64,000 bases of DNA from Pseudarthrobacter oxydans (GTDB lineage Bacteria > Actinomycetota > Actinomycetes > Actinomycetales > Micrococcaceae): positions 205,607 through 269,606 of the forward strand of contig NZ_JAUSSN010000008.1 of the NCBI RefSeq assembly GCF_030812335.1, written 5' to 3'. The stretch's first letter is position 1. Each line of letters opens with the position of its first letter. The notes beneath the pieces are model-generated. The model saw only the letters and a list, made by a program, of their open reading frames with translations. It searched no databases and was not told the DNA's origin. Positions 1-8,041 of this stretch are shown here, piece by piece. A program made the translations under genes and the position numbers.

Positions 1-272
1 TAGAGCTCGCTTACCGGCGCCGGCGGTGCAGCAACCAGCGTTCCCCGTCCCTGGGTCCGTTCCAGCAGGTGCTTGCTTTCGAGCTCCTGCAGGGCGGACC
101 GCACCGTGGCCCGCGAGACAGACAGTTGCGCCGCCAGATCGCGCTCGGTGGGGAGTTTGTCCCCGGGGAGCAGGCCCCGGGACGCGATTTCCCGTTCCAG
201 GTAGGCGGCCACTTCCGCGCTCCTCGGGGCGCTGCGCCGGAGGGTGGGGCGGGGGTCTGGACTCGGGGTCAC
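1..272 (-). CDS. GntR-family transcriptional regulator, 3' part cut by the window edge
   Basis: The visible 90 residues are the N-terminal winged helix-turn-helix of a GntR regulator. After a Pro-rich start they read through GDKLPTERDLAAQLSVSRAT and a wing with GRGTLVAA, the classic GntR DNA-binding signature. The GTG start at 272 has an AAAGG ribosome site 7 bases upstream. The effector domain lies outside the window, so the subfamily is unproven. It follows the MFS gene on the same strand after 62 bases, so the two are probably one transcript and this protein probably controls it. The operators upstream of the MFS gene have the TNGT-N3-ACNA form expected of FadR-type GntR proteins. Confidence 0.85.
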   Translation of the reverse strand, partial: MTPSPDPRPTLRRSAPRSAEVAAYLEREIASRGLLPGDKLPTERDLAAQLSVSRATVRSALQELESKHLLERTQGRGTLVAAPPAPVSEL

Positions 273-334
273 GGTGCGGCCTTTCTGCGGACTGCGGGGT
301 GGGAACGGGGTCGAGGAGGGAACGGCGTCGGGGG

Positions 335-1681
335 CTATTTGGCGAGAGCTGGTTCGTCGGCCGGTCGGGCCGCCGGTTCCAGCTCCGGCACAGCCGCCGG
401 CTGCGTGAAGCAGAATGCGACCGCGCCGATCAGGAGCAGTACGGCGGAGAGGTAGAAGCCGGCTTCGAGGGCGCCGGTGGCATCCGCAAGGGCGCCGGTG
501 ATGTAGGGGGCAAAGATGGAGGAGAGCATACCGGCGAAGTTGAAGTAGCCATAGGCCCGGGAGTACATGGACCGCGGGGTGTTTTCCGCCAGGAAGGCGA
601 TGAGGATGGGATCGAGAGCGAGCTTTCCGACCAGGCCGTAGACCACGAGGCCAACGATCATGAGGGAGTAGTCACCGGTCATCGGAACCAGAATCTGGCA
701 CAGTCCGCCGAGGACGGCCAGGAGAACGATCAGCGGGCGGGTGTTGCGGAGGCGGCGGGCCAGCATGCTCAGCAGGATGGCGCCGGGGATGGAGGCCCAG
801 GGGACCAGCGAGGCGATGATGCCGGTCTGCGAGGGAGCAACGTCGCGGACCTGCTGCAGGTAGGTGGGCAGCCAGGTCAGCATCGAGAAGAAGCCGTAGA
901 GGGAGCAGAAGATCAGCACGTAGGTCAGGAGGTGGTTGCGGGTGAAGAGCGCCTTGTTGGATTCCTTGACCGCCGGAGCCGCCCCGTTCAGTTCCGCCTC
1001 GGCGGTCTTGGCGGCCTGGGCCTTGTGCTCGGCGTCGATCGGGGAGAGGTAGTAGTTGATCAGGAAGGCGACGATCAGGGTGGCGGCGCCGAAAATGAGG
1101 AAGGTGACGTGCCATTCCAGGCCCAGCGTAAAAGTGAGGTAGCTGGAGCCGATGAAGCCGAGCGAAATGCCCACGGCCATGCCGCTGTTAATCAGCGCGG
1201 CGGAGACGCCGCGCCATTTGTCGGAGATGTAGCTGGAGGAGATGCCGTAGACGGGGCTGTAGAAGGTTCCCTCGCCGATCCCGGTGAAGGCGCGCATCAG
1301 CAGGAAGACCATGAAGCCGGGGGCGAAGCCGCTGAGGATGGTGCCGATGCCGAAGACCACGTAGCCGGCCACCACGACCTTGACGCGGCCGATCCGGTCG
1401 GCGAGGTAGCCGGTGGGGATCTGCATGAGTGCGTAGGTCAGGAAGAAGACGGTGGACATCAGGCCGAGCTGGCCCTTGTTCAGGCCCCACTGTTCCTGGA
1501 TGACGCTCATGACCGGCGAGAGGATGTTGCGGTCGGCGTACATAAAGACCCAGCCCAGGGAAAACAGGACGGTGACGGCGACCGGTCCTGGCCGTTTTCC
1601 GCTGACGGGCAGGAGCCGACGTCGGGTGGCTGGCGGTGTGGTGTCCGCGGCGCCCGGCTTTTCTGCTGTGGAAACGTTCAA
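335..1681 (-). CDS. MFS transporter
   Basis: Major facilitator superfamily permease of the inner membrane, about 450 residues with 12 hydrophobic segments. The cytoplasmic loop 2-3 motif GYLADRIGRVKV is present, and the first helix carries FMYADRN, common in anion:cation symporter-like members. A long loop with AEHKAQAAKTAE separates helices 6 and 7. The substrate is unknown; carboxylates or sugar acids are usual for such proteins beside GntR regulators. The TTG start at 1681 is chosen because AGGAG lies 6 bases upstream. An in-frame ATG at 1717 lacks a ribosome site and would overlap the operator at 1716-1730. Confidence 0.85.
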   Translation of the reverse strand: MNVSTAEKPGAADTTPPATRRRLLPVSGKRPGPVAVTVLFSLGWVFMYADRNILSPVMSVIQEQWGLNKGQLGLMSTVFFLTYALMQIPTGYLADRIGRVKVVVAGYVVFGIGTILSGFAPGFMVFLLMRAFTGIGEGTFYSPVYGISSSYISDKWRGVSAALINSGMAVGISLGFIGSSYLTFTLGLEWHVTFLIFGAATLIVAFLINYYLSPIDAEHKAQAAKTAEAELNGAAPAVKESNKALFTRNHLLTYVLIFCSLYGFFSMLTWLPTYLQQVRDVAPSQTGIIASLVPWASIPGAILLSMLARRLRNTRPLIVLLAVLGGLCQILVPMTGDYSLMIVGLVVYGLVGKLALDPILIAFLAENTPRSMYSRAYGYFNFAGMLSSIFAPYITGALADATGALEAGFYLSAVLLLIGAVAFCFTQPAAVPELEPAARPADEPALAK

Positions 1682-1715
1682 GGGATGCTCCTGGAGGCTC
1701 TTGGCTGCTTGGTTC

Positions 1716-1730
1716 ATTGGTCGAACCAAT
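1716..1730. promoter_or_regulatory. GntR/FadR-type operator, proximal
   Basis: ATTGGT-CGA-ACCAAT is a perfect 6-bp inverted repeat with a 3-base spacer, matching the FadR-subfamily pattern TNGT-N3-ACNA. It is bracketed by further TTGGT (1710-1714) and ACCAA (1732-1736) half sites. It lies 35-50 bases upstream of the chosen MFS start. Binding by the adjacent GntR protein is inferred. Confidence 0.65.
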
Positions 1731-1765
1731 TACCAAGCTAGGGGGCAAAATCCTTGAAATTCCGG

Positions 1766-1778
1766 TTGTTAGGACCAA
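1766..1778. promoter_or_regulatory. GntR/FadR-type operator, distal
   Basis: TTGTT-AGG-ACCAA repeats the proximal operator pattern with one mismatch between arms. The two centres are 49 bp apart, so one regulator could bridge them around the promoter. Confidence 0.5.
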
Positions 1779-1907
1779 TTAACAGCCGCGAAATTGGGTT
1801 TAACATCCCGTTCACATGGGCGTCTCCCGCGTGACTCAAAGGACCATTCAAGTGTCGGTCTCGTTGCGGGACTCGGATGTTCCCCGGCCACCTGGCCTTC
1901 ATCGCCT

Positions 1908-2960
1908 TCATGGGCCCTCGCCGCCCCAGTGATACTGCCGCAGGCGGTTGGACCGGGCAGGGTCCTTGAGCTTCTCCATCGCCCCGACCTCGATCTGGCG
2001 GATGCGTTCTCGGGTGGTGCCGAAGACCTCCGCCACCGCGTCCAGGGTGTTCGCCCCGCCGCCGGTCAGACCGAAGCGCATCGCAATGACCCGGGCCTCC
2101 CGGTCCTCGAGTGTGCCGAGCACGGCATGTAGCTGCGCGTTCAGCTGTTGCTGGAAAAGCGCATCGGTCGCGTCGGGGGCGGACGAATCCCACAGTTGTT
2201 CGGCCAGGGCTTCGGTTCCGCCCTTGCCGTCAGGCACCTGAGCGTCCAACGAGCAGACTGGCTGGTCCGAGGCCAGCAGACACACAACCTTCCCGGTCGA
2301 ACTGCCCGTCAGCCGGCTAATGTCCTCGACGCTGCAGTTGGCCCCTGTCATGGCGGCCGTCCGTTGCGCTAACCGCACTTTCCGCAGCTGGTCGATGACG
2401 TGAGTCGGCAGCCGGATGAGTCGTGACTGATCAGCCAGCGCCCGGATGATGGCGCTCCGGATGTGCCACGTGGCGTGGGTGGAGAACTTGAAACCCTTGG
2501 TGAAGTCGAACGTGCGCACGGCCCTGTGCAGTCCCAGGTTTCCTTCCTGGATCAGGTCCTCAAAATCGAGGCCGTAGCGGGTGTAGTGCTTTGCGATCGA
2601 CACGACAAGCCGGAGGTTGGCGTGGAGCAAGGCGTCTTCGGCACGCTTGCCCATGAGGTCGAGGGACCGAAGCTCCCCGCTGTCCTGGCCGGTCCGCGAG
2701 GTGCCGTCCGTCAGGAGCTGTTCCGCGAAAATCCCGGCCTCGATCTCCTGCGCCAGGTCCAGTTCCTGCTCGGCGGTGAGCACGTCGTATCGGCCCAGCC
2801 GGCGCAGGTAGTCCCCGACGGCGTCGTCGGTGACCCCGCCGGAGGCCGCCAGTAGTTCCGGCCAGCCAGGGTCATTCGGCTCGAACGAATCGGGGACCGA
2901 GGCGGCTGCTGGAGGCGCGGAAGGCGTCGTGTCGATTGCCTCGTTTATCCGGTCAGCCAT
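1908..2960 (-). CDS. RNA polymerase sigma-70 family factor (group 2-like)
   Basis: A 350-residue sigma factor that would direct RNA polymerase to a promoter subset. Region 1.2 spans about residues 45-78 (DAVGDYLRRLGRYDVLTAEQ). Region 2 is at 108-180, with NLRLVVSIAKHY, the core-binding DLIQEGNLGL and the -10 reading TWHIRSAIIRALADQSR. Region 3 is at 185-235 and region 4 at 280-345, with the helix-turn-helix EVFGTTRERIRQIE. It lacks the long acidic region 1.1 of the primary factor, so it is a group 2 paralogue rather than RpoD. ATG 2960 is preferred over the upstream TTG at 2984 because AGGGGA lies just upstream. It is a single gene with no anti-sigma partner nearby. Confidence 0.9.
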   Translation of the reverse strand: MADRINEAIDTTPSAPPAAASVPDSFEPNDPGWPELLAASGGVTDDAVGDYLRRLGRYDVLTAEQELDLAQEIEAGIFAEQLLTDGTSRTGQDSGELRSLDLMGKRAEDALLHANLRLVVSIAKHYTRYGLDFEDLIQEGNLGLHRAVRTFDFTKGFKFSTHATWHIRSAIIRALADQSRLIRLPTHVIDQLRKVRLAQRTAAMTGANCSVEDISRLTGSSTGKVVCLLASDQPVCSLDAQVPDGKGGTEALAEQLWDSSAPDATDALFQQQLNAQLHAVLGTLEDREARVIAMRFGLTGGGANTLDAVAEVFGTTRERIRQIEVGAMEKLKDPARSNRLRQYHWGGEGP

Positions 2961-3061
2961 GTCATCCCCTGTTGGACGGTTCAAGCTTGTGAAGGCAGAC
3001 TACGGGGCCGGTGTGACAAATATCGGGGCGACTACAGTGGCCGCCATGCGAAGGCTCATAG

Positions 3062-3161
3062 TCCAGCAGCGGGTTACCCCACCGTCCGGGAGCTCAAGGA
3101 GCAGAGCGGCAAGGACATCTGGCTGTGGGGGAGGTTGCTGCGCTACGAGATCAAGAAATAG
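3062..3161 (+). pseudogene. Relic of a DHFR/RibD C-terminal-like reductase
   Basis: In one frame the stretch reads PTVRELKEQSGKDIWLWG and stops at 3161. Dihydrofolate-reductase-like (RibD_C) proteins carry a 'KxxxGKDIWxWGG' block of this kind. There is no start and no NADPH-binding N-terminus, so only about 30 codons survive. It lies directly beside the insertion sequence, which may explain the truncation. Family assignment rests on one motif. Confidence 0.4.
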
Positions 3162-3203
3162 GCGGAAAGTCCGCATGATGAAGAGCCGGCTGAGACCTCC
3201 TTG

Positions 3204-4556
3204 TTGCCTCACGTCAATACCTCCGGGAACGTTGAGTCGTTGCCTCAGATGAAAATCTCCGGCTGCCGTACTGGTTCCACTGCGTGTTTACGGCGGGTTT
3301 GGCGGGTGCGGGCTGTTTGGCGGTGGCGGTGGTTTCGAGCCGGCCGGTGAGGGCAAGAATCTGTCGTGAGAGGGCGGCTGGCCGGATCTTCTTGAAGCAG
3401 GCATTCATCCGGATCACGGGCATCCGTGCGAGGGCCGGGTCGGCTGCGGCGCGACGGTGCGGGGTCGCGGCCCGGTCATGGGTTTTGCTCACTTTGCCTC
3501 CGTGGCGGACCTTGGCGATGAGTTTTTGCTGGGGCAGCAGGTAGCTGGTGAAGATCCGGTCCAGCTCCCAGATCTCGTTGAGCAGCTCCAGTTCCGCAGC
3601 GGTGTCATAGCGAAGGTAGCCGACCAGCTCACGGACCGGGGACCAGTTCTTCTGCTCCACGTGGGCGCCGTCGTTCTTGTTGCCTGGACGGGACCGGGTG
3701 AAGGTGATGCGGTGCTGGATGCAGAACTCGAAGAGCTCGTTGTTGATGAACTCACTGCCGTTATTCGAGTCGATGCCGATGACGGGAAACGGGAGGACCG
3801 CCAGGACGTGCTGCAGGGCCGCGAAGACGTGCTTCTGAGCCTTGTTCGGCACGGACCGGTTCACGGTCCAGCCGGTCGCGATATCCGTGACCGTGAGTGT
3901 GAAGCAGAACTGGCCGGCACTGTTGGACCCGTCGTGGCCGACCAGATCGATCTCCACGAAACCCGGTGTCGCGTCGTCCCACTGGGCCCAGGTGCGGACC
4001 GGGATCTGGGACTTCAGCAGCGATCCGGGCTTGGTATGGGAGCGGCCATGCGGCAGGAGCTTCGCCCGCTGGCCCGCCAGCCGCCGGTCGATGGTCGCGG
4101 CATTCATGCGGGCGAGCAGCGCTGCCTGCCCGTCGGTGATGTCCAGGGCCTTCTCGGCCCGCAGCATCGGCAAGAGATCCGGCAGCATCGGAGCCAGCAG
4201 CTTGCCCGCCGGGGCCCGCAGCACCGCCCAGCACAGCACTAGTCCGTCCTGCAGATCAGCCCCCTAGACCGGTGCACGGCCCGGCCTGACGGGCCGTGGC
4301 GGCGGCGGATCGAGCGCATGCCGCAACACCGCCCGGGCATGATCCCGGTGCCAGCCGGTCAGCTCGACCAGCTCATCCAGGATCCGCCCCTTCCTGGCCC
4401 GGTCGCCCGCCCGGTAGGACTCGGCCAGATGCTTCGTGACAGCCTTGCGCTCACCCATCGTTAATCCCATCCCTCAAGGATGTCCGCGGCCAGCCTTGCC
4501 GGACCTTTTCCCACGAGGCAACGTATCCGGCTATGCGGAGTTTTTTTATGAGTCAA
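3204..4556 (-). mobile_element. Insertion sequence with DDE (rve) transposase
   Basis: The element is about 1.35 kb. Its ends form an imperfect inverted repeat of about 44 bp. The left end starts TTGCCTCA at 3204; the right end, read inward from 4556, starts TTGACTCA. Both then carry CTCCG and finish with CGTTGCCTC. The transposase stop (3214) lies inside the left repeat. A degraded relative with the same right-end sequence occurs at 54285-54856, which supports the boundary. No clear target-site duplication is visible. Confidence 0.75.
3214..4470 (-). pseudogene. IS transposase, integrase-core type, split by an in-frame amber codon
   Basis: Reading from 4470, the first 68 codons give the N-terminal helix-turn-helix (LDELVELTGWHRDHARAVL). 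A TAG at 4264-4266 then interrupts. The same frame continues without a shift (GADLQDG, then LCWAVLRAPAGKLLAP) to the stop at 3214, 418 residues in all. The catalytic core has the expected acidic residues: FVEIDLVGHDG, VIGIDSNNGSEF and NDGAHVEQKNW. Related elements usually have a Tyr codon at the TAG position, so a single base change probably inactivated it. Translation restart at the GTG at 4237-4239 would omit the DNA-binding domain. Confidence 0.8.
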
Positions 4557-4763
4557 CTCGACCTCTTGACAGGCTCGGAACACCGGATTACCTTCTGCCT
4601 TAACAGGGCATTTCGCCCATTCCACACTGTTTTTTCACAGTCGTTCTCGGCGCTCCGCGCGGGCCCCTGCCGGAATGGAAGCCTCTCGGCGTGGGTTCGT
4701 GCGGCGTGCCCGGACAAGGCGCTGGGGGATCCAATTCGGTCTCTCGCCCACAAGGAGTCGGAA

Positions 4764-5183
4764 ATGTCAGAAGAAAAGGTGTTGATAGTGCGGTTCTACA
4801 AGGAGGTCATAGAGAGCGGAAACCTCGCCCTCATTGATGAGTTGACGTCAGAGAGCTTCGTGAATCACGAGGAGGGCCTCCCCGGGCAGCCTCCCGGCCG
4901 GGAGGGCGTCAAATACTTCGTGAACACAATGCGGTCGGCGTTCCCGGATATCAAGGTCAAGGAGATCACGCCCTCCCTGTCCGCCGGGAACCTGGAGGCA
5001 TGCCATGTAGTCCTGACGGGCACGCATCGTGGGGAACTGGCCGGCATCCCGCCGACGGGCAAGACGGTGGAATTCGATTGCACCGACATCGTCCGAGTCG
5101 AGGACGGCAAGGTAGCCGAGCATTGGGGAACCACGGACAACATGGGCATCATGCGGCAGATCGGCGCCATGGCTATGGCCTGA
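4764..5183 (+). CDS. SnoaL-like polyketide cyclase family protein
   Basis: 139 residues with the alpha+beta barrel pattern of SnoaL/ester cyclase proteins. The N-terminal helix is VLIVRFYKEVIESG, followed by FVNHEEG, then AFPDIKVKE and GTHRGELAGIPPTGKTVEF, ending with IVRVEDGKVAEHWGTTD. The last two blocks are the most characteristic of the family. Members bind small hydrophobic ligands, and most in soil actinobacteria have no assigned substrate. ATG 4764 follows AAGGAG. A strong terminator follows at 5234. A decayed second copy, with the same kind of terminator, lies at 28667-29006. Confidence 0.8.
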   Translation: MSEEKVLIVRFYKEVIESGNLALIDELTSESFVNHEEGLPGQPPGREGVKYFVNTMRSAFPDIKVKEITPSLSAGNLEACHVVLTGTHRGELAGIPPTGKTVEFDCTDIVRVEDGKVAEHWGTTDNMGIMRQIGAMAMA

Positions 5184-5233
5184 GAAGAACCGAAGCGTGA
5201 CGGCGGCCGGAACGACCGCCGCCGGGCACAACG

Positions 5234-5272
5234 AAGGCTGTCCACGTTCCGAAAGGGAACACAGACAGCCTT
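5234..5272 (+). terminator. Intrinsic-terminator-like hairpin after the SnoaL gene
   Basis: A perfect 9-bp outer stem, AAGGCTGTC with GACAGCCTT, encloses an inner GTTCC-GAAA-GGAAC stem. It lies 50 bases after the stop codon. The left arm carries the CTGTCCACGTTCC motif that recurs in other hairpins of this window. Confidence 0.8.
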
Positions 5273-5341
5273 TCGCTGCACTGGGTCCAGTTGCCGGTTG
5301 CCCGGTCCCCAGTTGCCCGATTGCCCCGTCGCCCCGCTGCG

Positions 5342-5482
5342 TCAGGCGGCCTGTACGGGAGGGATCTCCACGACCTGGACCGTCACGCCGGACTGCCGGA
5401 AAAGTTCAATCTGCTGCGGGTCCGCGCGGTCGTCGGTGACGAGGATCCACGGCGCAGGGAGCTGCACCCACGCATGGAACGG
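5342..5482 (-). pseudogene. C-terminal relic of a DeoR-family regulator
   Basis: On the minus strand the last 47 codons of a reading frame give PAPWILVTDDRADPQQIELF then GVTVQVVE, ending at 5342. Sugar-phosphate-sensing DeoR regulators end with this kind of sequence (WxLVTDxxAD). The rest of the gene is missing: the frame runs directly into an oppositely oriented PdxA-like fragment. This looks like a deletion fusing two once-divergent genes of one catabolic locus. Confidence 0.55.
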
Positions 5483-5488
5483 CCGCGT

Positions 5489-5981
5489 GCCGGCGTCGGG
5501 CCCGAAGTCACGGTGGGCGCGCTGCTGGCCGAAAATGCCTACCGGGACTGCCGCCCGGTGGTCATCGGGGACATGTACCGGCTGAACCTGGGCGCGAAGG
5601 CCCTGGGCGTCGAGGCCGACATCGTGGAGATCCAGGACGTTGCGGACGCCGTCTTTGGACCGGGACGGATCAACGTGATCGATCCGAAGCTCCTCTCGCC
5701 CGAGCTGCCGTGGGGGCAGGAATCCGCCGAGGCCGGCAACGCCGCCTACCACTACATCCGGATCGCCTGCGAGCTCGGCATGAGCGGGGCACGGCCGCGT
5801 CAAGGTCCTCGGCATCGAAGCCGGCGTCAACATCACCGTGGGGCTGCCGGTGATCCGCACCTCCGTGGACCACGGCACCGCCTTCGACATCGCGGGCAAG
5901 GGCATCGTCGACGTGCGCAGCATGATCGAGGCGCTGCGGCAGGCAGCGGAAATGTCGCCGAGCCTCGTGCTGCAGAAGTAA
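5489..5981 (+). pseudogene. PdxA-family dehydrogenase relic, internally deleted
   Basis: Two conserved ends of the 4-hydroxythreonine-4-phosphate dehydrogenase (PdxA) family are present. The N-terminal part runs from AGVGPEVTVGALLAE to [15 protein letters not shown]. The C-terminal part has [33 protein letters not shown] and a stop at 5981. They are in different frames, joined near 5795, and roughly 190 central residues with the metal-binding histidines are absent, so the gene is dead. Beside a DeoR regulator this is probably the four-carbon acid sugar (threonate/erythronate) catabolic type rather than the vitamin B6 enzyme. The terminator at 5996 is still intact. Confidence 0.75.
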
Positions 5982-5995
5982 GAGTCTTCACAAGG

Positions 5996-6020
5996 GAGGC
6001 GGCCACTTAGTGGCCGCCTC
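5996..6020 (+). terminator. Terminator hairpin after the pdxA-like relic
   Basis: GAGGCGGCCACT and AGTGGCCGCCTC form a perfect 12-bp stem with almost no loop, followed by TTTCGTT. It starts 15 bases after the relic's stop codon. Confidence 0.8.
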
Positions 6021-6182
6021 TTTCGTTAATGCGGGGCCAGCGGACCAGACAAACGCGGCCAGGGGACCAGGCTTCTTCCAAGCGCGATCACCTGATCCGC
6101 TGGAAATTTTCACCCCTGTTTCCGCCGGCCCGAAGCGGTCCATAATGGCCACATCATCTTCGGGACACGGAAGGGAATCATC

Positions 6183-6563
6183 ATGCTCAAGGATTCAAAC
6201 ATCATGGCCGTCCTCCCCGCGAAAGACATCAGCAGGGCGAAGGATTTCTACCGCGACAAGCTGGGAATGGAACCCTCCGAGTCCATGGAGGACGACAGCG
6301 TGATGTACCGCTGCGGTAACGGAACGGGCTTCCTCATTTACCAGACCGAGAACGCCGGGACTGCAAAGAACACCCAGATGGGCTGGGAAACGGACAACCT
6401 CGAACGCGAGATGGAGGAACTCCGGGGCCGCGGGGTCGCCTTTGAAGACTACGATTTCCCCGGCTTGAAGACGGAGAACGGCGTTGCCACCAGCGATTGG
6501 GGCAAGTCCGCCTGGTTCCTGGACAGCGAGGGCAACATTCTCAACATCTCCCAGCGCGCATAA
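6183..6563 (+). CDS. VOC (glyoxalase/bleomycin-resistance) family protein
   Basis: 126 residues forming one vicinal-oxygen-chelate domain: VLPAKDISRAKDFYRDKLGM at the N-terminus, then a YRCGNGTGFLIYQT strand, and a C-terminal module with WFLDSEGNILNISQ. The last Glu of the DxEGN motif is a usual metal ligand. Single-domain members work as dimers. The substrate cannot be read from the sequence; fosfomycin- or bleomycin-type resistance is possible but unsupported. An AAGGGA ribosome site lies 6-7 bases upstream of ATG 6183. It converges head-to-tail with the next gene; the two stop codons touch. Confidence 0.85.
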   Translation: MLKDSNIMAVLPAKDISRAKDFYRDKLGMEPSESMEDDSVMYRCGNGTGFLIYQTENAGTAKNTQMGWETDNLEREMEELRGRGVAFEDYDFPGLKTENGVATSDWGKSAWFLDSEGNILNISQRA

Positions 6564-7646
6564 TCAGCCCTTGAGCTCATAGGCCTTGGGCAGCTTCAGC
6601 CCGCGCTCGTCCATGACGGTGCGCAGGCGGGTGGGGTAATCCGTGATGATGCCGTCCACGCCGAGGTCCATCAGGCGTTGCATGTCCGCCGTGGTGTTCA
6701 CGGTCCAGGGGATCACCGGCAGGCCGAGCTCGTGGGCCTCCGCGATCATGCCGGGGGTAACGGAGCGGAAGGCGGGGGAGATGACGTCGTAGCCCTGTGC
6801 CGCCGCTGCCTTGGCAAGGGATCCGCCGTAGGTGTCGATGTCGATACCGCCGAGGTTGGGGCTGGCGCCGGGCTGGCCGACTGCGAGCCAGGCGTCGCCG
6901 CTGGACAGCGCAACGAGCGGCAGCTCCGGGGCGATCTCCTTGGTCAGGTTCAGCGATGACCAGTCGAATGACTGCACCGTGATGCGGTCCGCCATGCCGG
7001 AGGCATGGATCTCGGCGACCACGGCCCTGGTCAGCGCCACCATGCCCTCGCCGCCGATCTGGCTGCTTTCCACCTTGGTCTCAATGTTGAAGCGGACCTT
7101 CTCGGCGCCGGCGTCGCGCACCAGCTGGAACACGTCCTTGAGCTCGGCGATCCGGTTGCCCTCGATCACGTCCTGCCCGGGGTAGCCCTTGAGCTGGGTG
7201 AACCCGCAGTCCAGCGTCTTGATCTGGGCCAGCGAGAGCTCGGCCACCCGGTCACCGACATAGGGGAAGGCAGTGTCGCCCGGCGTGGCCGGCGCCGTGT
7301 CCAGGCATTTGTCCGCCTGGATGGTGTCGTCGTGCCAGACAATGACCTTGCCGTCCGACGTCAGGTGGGTGTCCAGCTCCAGGGTGGTCACGCCCAGTTT
7401 CAGCGAGTTGGCGAACCCGGCCAGCGATTCCTCGGTCCACTCGCCGCGGCCTCCCCGGTGTGACTGCAGGTCAAAGGAACCGTTGCTCTCGTTGGTCTTG
7501 ATGCTGGCTTTCGCTGTGGCGGCGGCCGCTCCGGCAGTGTTCGACGACGGCGCGGCGCCGGCTTCGGCGGATGAAGCGGCGACGGCGGGGCCCGCCAGGG
7601 CGGCGATGAGCGCGGCGGTGGCCGCGGCAGTCAGGGGTGTGCGCAT
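6564..7646 (-). CDS. Secreted glycerophosphodiester phosphodiesterase
   Basis: 360 residues. A signal peptide (about 1-24, cleavage after AVA) and an Ala/Ser-rich linker precede a GDPD TIM barrel. The barrel has catalytic HRGG at 63-66, the metal-binding LELDTH block (Glu90, Asp92) and WHDD with His105. The enzyme hydrolyses glycerophosphodiesters to glycerol-3-phosphate and an alcohol outside the membrane, so a role in phosphate or lipid-head-group salvage is likely. GGAGGA lies 10 bases upstream of the ATG. No transporter for the product is adjacent. Confidence 0.9.
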   Translation of the reverse strand: MRTPLTAAATAALIAALAGPAVAASSAEAGAAPSSNTAGAAAATAKASIKTNESNGSFDLQSHRGGRGEWTEESLAGFANSLKLGVTTLELDTHLTSDGKVIVWHDDTIQADKCLDTAPATPGDTAFPYVGDRVAELSLAQIKTLDCGFTQLKGYPGQDVIEGNRIAELKDVFQLVRDAGAEKVRFNIETKVESSQIGGEGMVALTRAVVAEIHASGMADRITVQSFDWSSLNLTKEIAPELPLVALSSGDAWLAVGQPGASPNLGGIDIDTYGGSLAKAAAAQGYDVISPAFRSVTPGMIAEAHELGLPVIPWTVNTTADMQRLMDLGVDGIITDYPTRLRTVMDERGLKLPKAYELKG

Positions 7647-7783
7647 GGTGATGGTTCCTCCCGGGTGACGGTTGCCGGCGCTGCGCCGGCGACCCGACCA
7701 CCCTAGGGAGGCGAGATGGACTGCCGCGCCCGGGGAACTGGACCCCGGGTGAACACTTCACTGCGCGTTTGCCCGCGCCAGCT

Positions 7784-8041
7784 TTACAGCTCGGACCCCG
7801 CCTCGATCGCCTCCAGGTCACGGATGGCGTAGCGGCGCTGCTCCCATTCCTCACCGAGAATGGTGTGCAGGCGCGGGAGCGTGCTCTCCGGTTGACCGCG
7901 TGCCCAGGGGTTCCTGCGGGCGGCGGACAGGTGTCGTAACCGGCTGTCCCGTACTCCACATTGGGCTGGCGGACGGGGTGGTATGGCTGTTCGATCTCCA
8001 GGATGGCCCAAGCCAGCGCTCTCCATCCAGTGCGGGTCAGG
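7784..8041 (-). pseudogene. Frameshifted relic, possibly of the DinB fold family
   Basis: The minus strand reads LTRTGWRALAWAILEIEQPY and PNVEYGTAGYD in one frame. It continues in a second frame with NPWARGQPESTLPRLHTILG and EEWEQRRYAIRDLEAIEAG to a stop at 7784. Both halves look like one protein broken by a frameshift near 7930. The C-terminal 'LGEEWEHHRYAxRDL' type block resembles actinobacterial DinB-like (mycothiol-dependent) proteins, but the assignment is tentative. No start codon or N-terminal part was found. Confidence 0.4.

Noticed and set aside
26..1741. Long open frame on the plus strand opposite the MFS gene
   Set aside because: It is the antisense of a well-supported transporter; composition is Gly/Glu/Asp-rich and no family is recognisable. 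Similar long antisense frames opposite recQ, the LuxR gene, the binding-protein operon and the TPP enzyme gene were rejected for the same reason.
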